The translations under genes and the position numbers were made by a program. From assembly GCA_019416685.1 (NCBI GenBank), contig DXWV01000021.1, forward strand, positions 1-64,000: DNA of 64,000 nucleotides, read 5' to 3'. The first letter of the stretch is position 1. Each line of letters begins with the position of its first letter. The notes below the pieces were generated by a model. The model did not search any database. It was not told the DNA's origin and was given only the letters and a program-made list of their open reading frames with translations. This document shows positions 62,365 through 64,000 of this stretch, in pieces. The DNA is from Bacteroides sp. Lineage in GTDB: Bacteria > Bacteroidota > Bacteroidia > Bacteroidales > Bacteroidaceae.

Positions 62365-62949
62365 ATGAATAATTTTAAAGTATTGATGAATGGGATTATC
62401 AAAGAGAATCCCATATTTGTGCTCCTGTTAGGTATGTGTCCTACCTTAGGAACTACCTCTTCTGCCATTAATGGTATGGGTATGGGACTGGCTACGATGT
62501 TTGTACTTATTTGTTCCAACGTCGTTATCTCTCTGATCAAGAATCTGATTCCGGATATGGTGCGTATTCCGTCATTTATTGTAGTTATTGCTTCCTTTGT
62601 GACTTTGTTGCAGATGGTAATGCAGGCTTATGTTCCGGGATTGTATGCCACACTGGGGCTTTTTATTCCGTTGATTGTTGTGAACTGTATTGTGTTGGGA
62701 CGTGCCGAAGCTTTTGCAGCTAAGAATAATCCGATATCTTCTATGTTTGATGGTATTGGTATGGGACTTGGTTTTACCATTGCTTTGACTCTGCTGGGTG
62801 CTGTGCGTGAATTCTTAGGCACTGGTAAGGTTTTTGATTTTGCTATCTTCCCGGAAGAGTACGGTATGTTGGTATTTGTGTTGGCTCCGGGTGCTTTCAT
62901 TGCATTGGGATACCTTATTGCATTGATTAACAGTTTGAAGAAAAACTAA
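62365..62949 (+). CDS. rnfE: Rnf electron-transport complex subunit E
   Basis: A 194-residue integral membrane subunit with six transmembrane segments, homologous to RnfA. It starts NNFKVLMNGIIKENPIFVLLLGMCPTLGTTSSAINGMGMGLATMFVL, and has GLFIPLIVVNCIVLGRAEAFAAKNNPI. The paired RnfA/E helices carry the shared Cys-containing motif (GMCPTLG here) that may hold an iron-sulfur site. A repeat hairpin follows before rnfA. Confidence 0.96.
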   Translation: MNNFKVLMNGIIKENPIFVLLLGMCPTLGTTSSAINGMGMGLATMFVLICSNVVISLIKNLIPDMVRIPSFIVVIASFVTLLQMVMQAYVPGLYATLGLFIPLIVVNCIVLGRAEAFAAKNNPISSMFDGIGMGLGFTIALTLLGAVREFLGTGKVFDFAIFPEEYGMLVFVLAPGAFIALGYLIALINSLKKN

Positions 62950-62950
62950 G

Positions 62951-63045
62951 GAAATTAGAATTTAGTAGTTAGAATCCATTTGGCATGATAGCTAACATAC
63001 TGCATAGATTCTAACTACTAACTACCAACTACTAAATTCTGATTT
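62951..63045. repeat. Long imperfect hairpin of TAGTTAG units (copy 2), inside the rnf operon
   Basis: AAATTAGAATTTAGTAGTT (62952-62970) pairs with AACTACTAAATTCTGATTT (63027-63045); inside, TAGAATCCAT/ATAGATTCTA continue the pairing. It shares the sequence TTGGTAGTTAGTAGTTAGAATCTA (as complement, about 63000-63028) with copy 1 at 4376-4480. It separates rnfE from rnfA by 113 bases in an otherwise tight cluster. Confidence 0.7.
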
Positions 63046-63062
63046 TTAATTTTTAATTAATT

Positions 63063-63635
63063 ATGGAATATATATTGATCTTTATATCGGCAATCTTTGT
63101 AAACAACATCGTATTGTCACAATTTCTGGGAATTTGCCCTTTCTTAGGCGTTTCCAAAAAAGTAGAGACTGCGTTAGGTATGAGCGCCGCAGTGGCATTT
63201 GTGCTTACCATTGCTACTATCGTTACCTTTCTGATTCAGAAGTTTGTACTCGATGCTTTCGGGCTTGGTTATTTGCAGACCATTACTTTCATTCTGGTAA
63301 TCGCTGCTTTGGTGCAGATGGTAGAAATTATTTTAAAGAAAGTATCTCCTGCATTGTATCAGGCATTAGGAGTATTTCTTCCCTTGATTACAACCAACTG
63401 CTGTATCTTGGGTGTTGCCATTTTGGTTATCCAGAAAGACTTTGACCTGTTGACAGGTGTTGTATATGCATTCTCTACCGCTCTTGGTTTCGGACTTGCT
63501 CTTGTGCTGTTTGCCGGTTTACGCGAACAGATGAGTCTTGTGAAGATTCCCGAAGGTATGAAAGGAACACCGATTGCTTTGATTACAGCAGGTTTGCTGG
63601 CTATGGCATTTATGGGATTCTCCGGAGTAGTGTAG
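63063..63635 (+). CDS. rnfA: Rnf electron-transport complex subunit A
   Basis: A 190-residue integral membrane subunit with six transmembrane segments. The start MEYILIFISAIFVNNIVLSQFLGICPFLGVSKKVETALGM is diagnostic, with the GICPFLG cysteine motif paired to that in RnfE. FLPLITTNCCILGVAI is the second conserved loop. It is the last rnf gene and is followed by a long hairpin and galE. Confidence 0.97.
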   Translation: MEYILIFISAIFVNNIVLSQFLGICPFLGVSKKVETALGMSAAVAFVLTIATIVTFLIQKFVLDAFGLGYLQTITFILVIAALVQMVEIILKKVSPALYQALGVFLPLITTNCCILGVAILVIQKDFDLLTGVVYAFSTALGFGLALVLFAGLREQMSLVKIPEGMKGTPIALITAGLLAMAFMGFSGVV

Positions 63636-63653
63636 TTATAAGCTATTCGTTAT

Positions 63654-63740
63654 AAGTTACGAGCTACAGTTACGAATAATTAAGGGTCTGTGTTTTATAG
63701 CATAGTTACTTAATAATTCGTAGCTTGTAGCTCGTAACTT
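63654..63740. terminator. Long hairpin terminator between rnfA and galE
   Basis: AAGTTACGAGCTACAGTTACG (63654-63674) with AATAATTAAG to 63684 pairs with CTTAATAATTCG…GAGCTACAAGCTACG complement at 63709-63740. A T-tract (63739-63744) follows on the + strand. It looks like another TAG/TTAC-type repeat hairpin acting as the rnf terminator. Confidence 0.75.
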
Positions 63741-63796
63741 TTTTACTTTGTGATGATTTTTTTTGTATCAATCCTGCTTTTCTAAATTAATTTTTC

Positions 63797-63804
63797 TAAA
63801 TTTG
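63797..63804 (+). promoter_or_regulatory. -7 element for galE
   Basis: TAAATTTG fits TAnnTTTG, 49 bases before the galE start codon. No TTG at the usual spacing. Confidence 0.45.
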
Positions 63805-63853
63805 CAAACAGAACAAAAGGACAAAACCGAAAGAACTAACCAAGTATAAATAT

Positions 63854-64000
63854 ATGAAAGAAAGAATTTTAGTAACCGGTGGAACTGGTTATATCGGTTC
63901 TCACACTGTAGTAGAACTTCAAAACAGTGGATACGAAGTAATCATCATTGATAACCTCTCAAACTCAAATGCTGACGTAGTTGATAACATCGAGAAAGTA
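63854..64000 (+). CDS. galE: UDP-glucose 4-epimerase (5' part only)
   Basis: The first 49 residues of an epimerase cut by the window edge. MKERILVTGGTGYIGSHTVVELQNSGYEVIIIDNLSNS shows the GxxGxxG NAD-binding Rossmann motif (GGTGYIG) and the conserved DNLSNS stretch of UDP-glucose/UDP-galactose 4-epimerase. It converts UDP-glucose and UDP-galactose using tightly bound NAD. Confidence 0.93.
   Translation, partial: MKERILVTGGTGYIGSHTVVELQNSGYEVIIIDNLSNSNADVVDNIEKV

Noticed and set aside
1..64000. CRISPR array or cas genes
   Set aside because: No regularly spaced identical repeats of 24-40 bases and no Cas-like protein were seen; the repeats found are inverted or dispersed.

Overview
The window is a stretch of a Bacteroidales chromosome, almost certainly a gut Bacteroides. 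Evidence: a SusC/SusD outer-membrane import pair under an ECF sigma/FecR switch; BACON, FISUMP and DUF4302 type lipoproteins; several TAnnTTTG (-7) promoter elements; secreted proteins with Por/T9SS-type tails; a Bacteroidetes-style RHS locus; and the rnf cluster followed by galE. No rRNA, tRNA, CRISPR array or intact transposase gene was found.

Layout. 1-9.8 kb: uvrB (-); phenylacetate-CoA ligase with an ACT partner; bamD, rpoZ-like and DUF4293 genes; a minus-strand pair of a LysM/periplasmic-binding-protein fusion and a small beta-barrel. 9-18.4 kb: a PKD/CHU_C secreted protein and uvrA; a TPR histidine kinase, its LuxR-type regulator and a 774-residue surface protein; ybaK. 18.4-21.3 kb: POT peptide transporter and, convergent, a PAP2 phosphatase with a barrel tail. 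21.5-33.6 kb: one 12-kb import operon (ECF sigma, FecR, SusC with STN domain, SusD, HExxH lipoprotein, DUF4302, BACON-FISUMP lipoprotein, secreted beta-helix-like protein). 33.7-37.9 kb: GNAT, PadR-PspC pair, a 220-bp MITE-like element, a metallo-beta-lactamase-fold hydrolase, a flavoredoxin-like protein. 37.9-48.9 kb: an AT-rich accessory RHS toxin locus on the minus strand. 49-56.2 kb: MATE-S9 peptidase operon and pyrG-yidC operon (both -). 56.4-64 kb: a DUF3078-like protein, then rseC-rnfBCDGEA and the start of galE.

The most interesting region is the RHS locus. Three Sec-exported proteins are encoded in series (386, 1110 and about 1068 residues). The second carries an SpvB/TcB-like GLGWS region and the third an RHS core ending in an HELGH zinc-metalloprotease tip of M91/NleD type, so together they resemble a split TcB/TcC-style cage. 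Downstream come an intact immunity-like lipoprotein, a small membrane-protein gene whose two halves join only by a -1 shift on an A8 run, two decayed relatives of the immunity lipoprotein, two unrecognised small genes, and a second copy of the toxin tip. That copy begins exactly at the core/tip border, is about 94% identical by my count, and has an in-frame stop. This looks like a locus that has repeatedly duplicated and shed tip/immunity cassettes.

Three repeat families also stand out: the 220-bp MITE-like element (19-21 bp perfect inverted ends flanked by TA), a 33-bp element present twice (upstream of the flavoredoxin gene and upstream of the MATE gene), and long hairpins built from TAGTTAG units, one of which lies between rnfE and rnfA. 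All identifications come from reading the sequence; no database search was possible.
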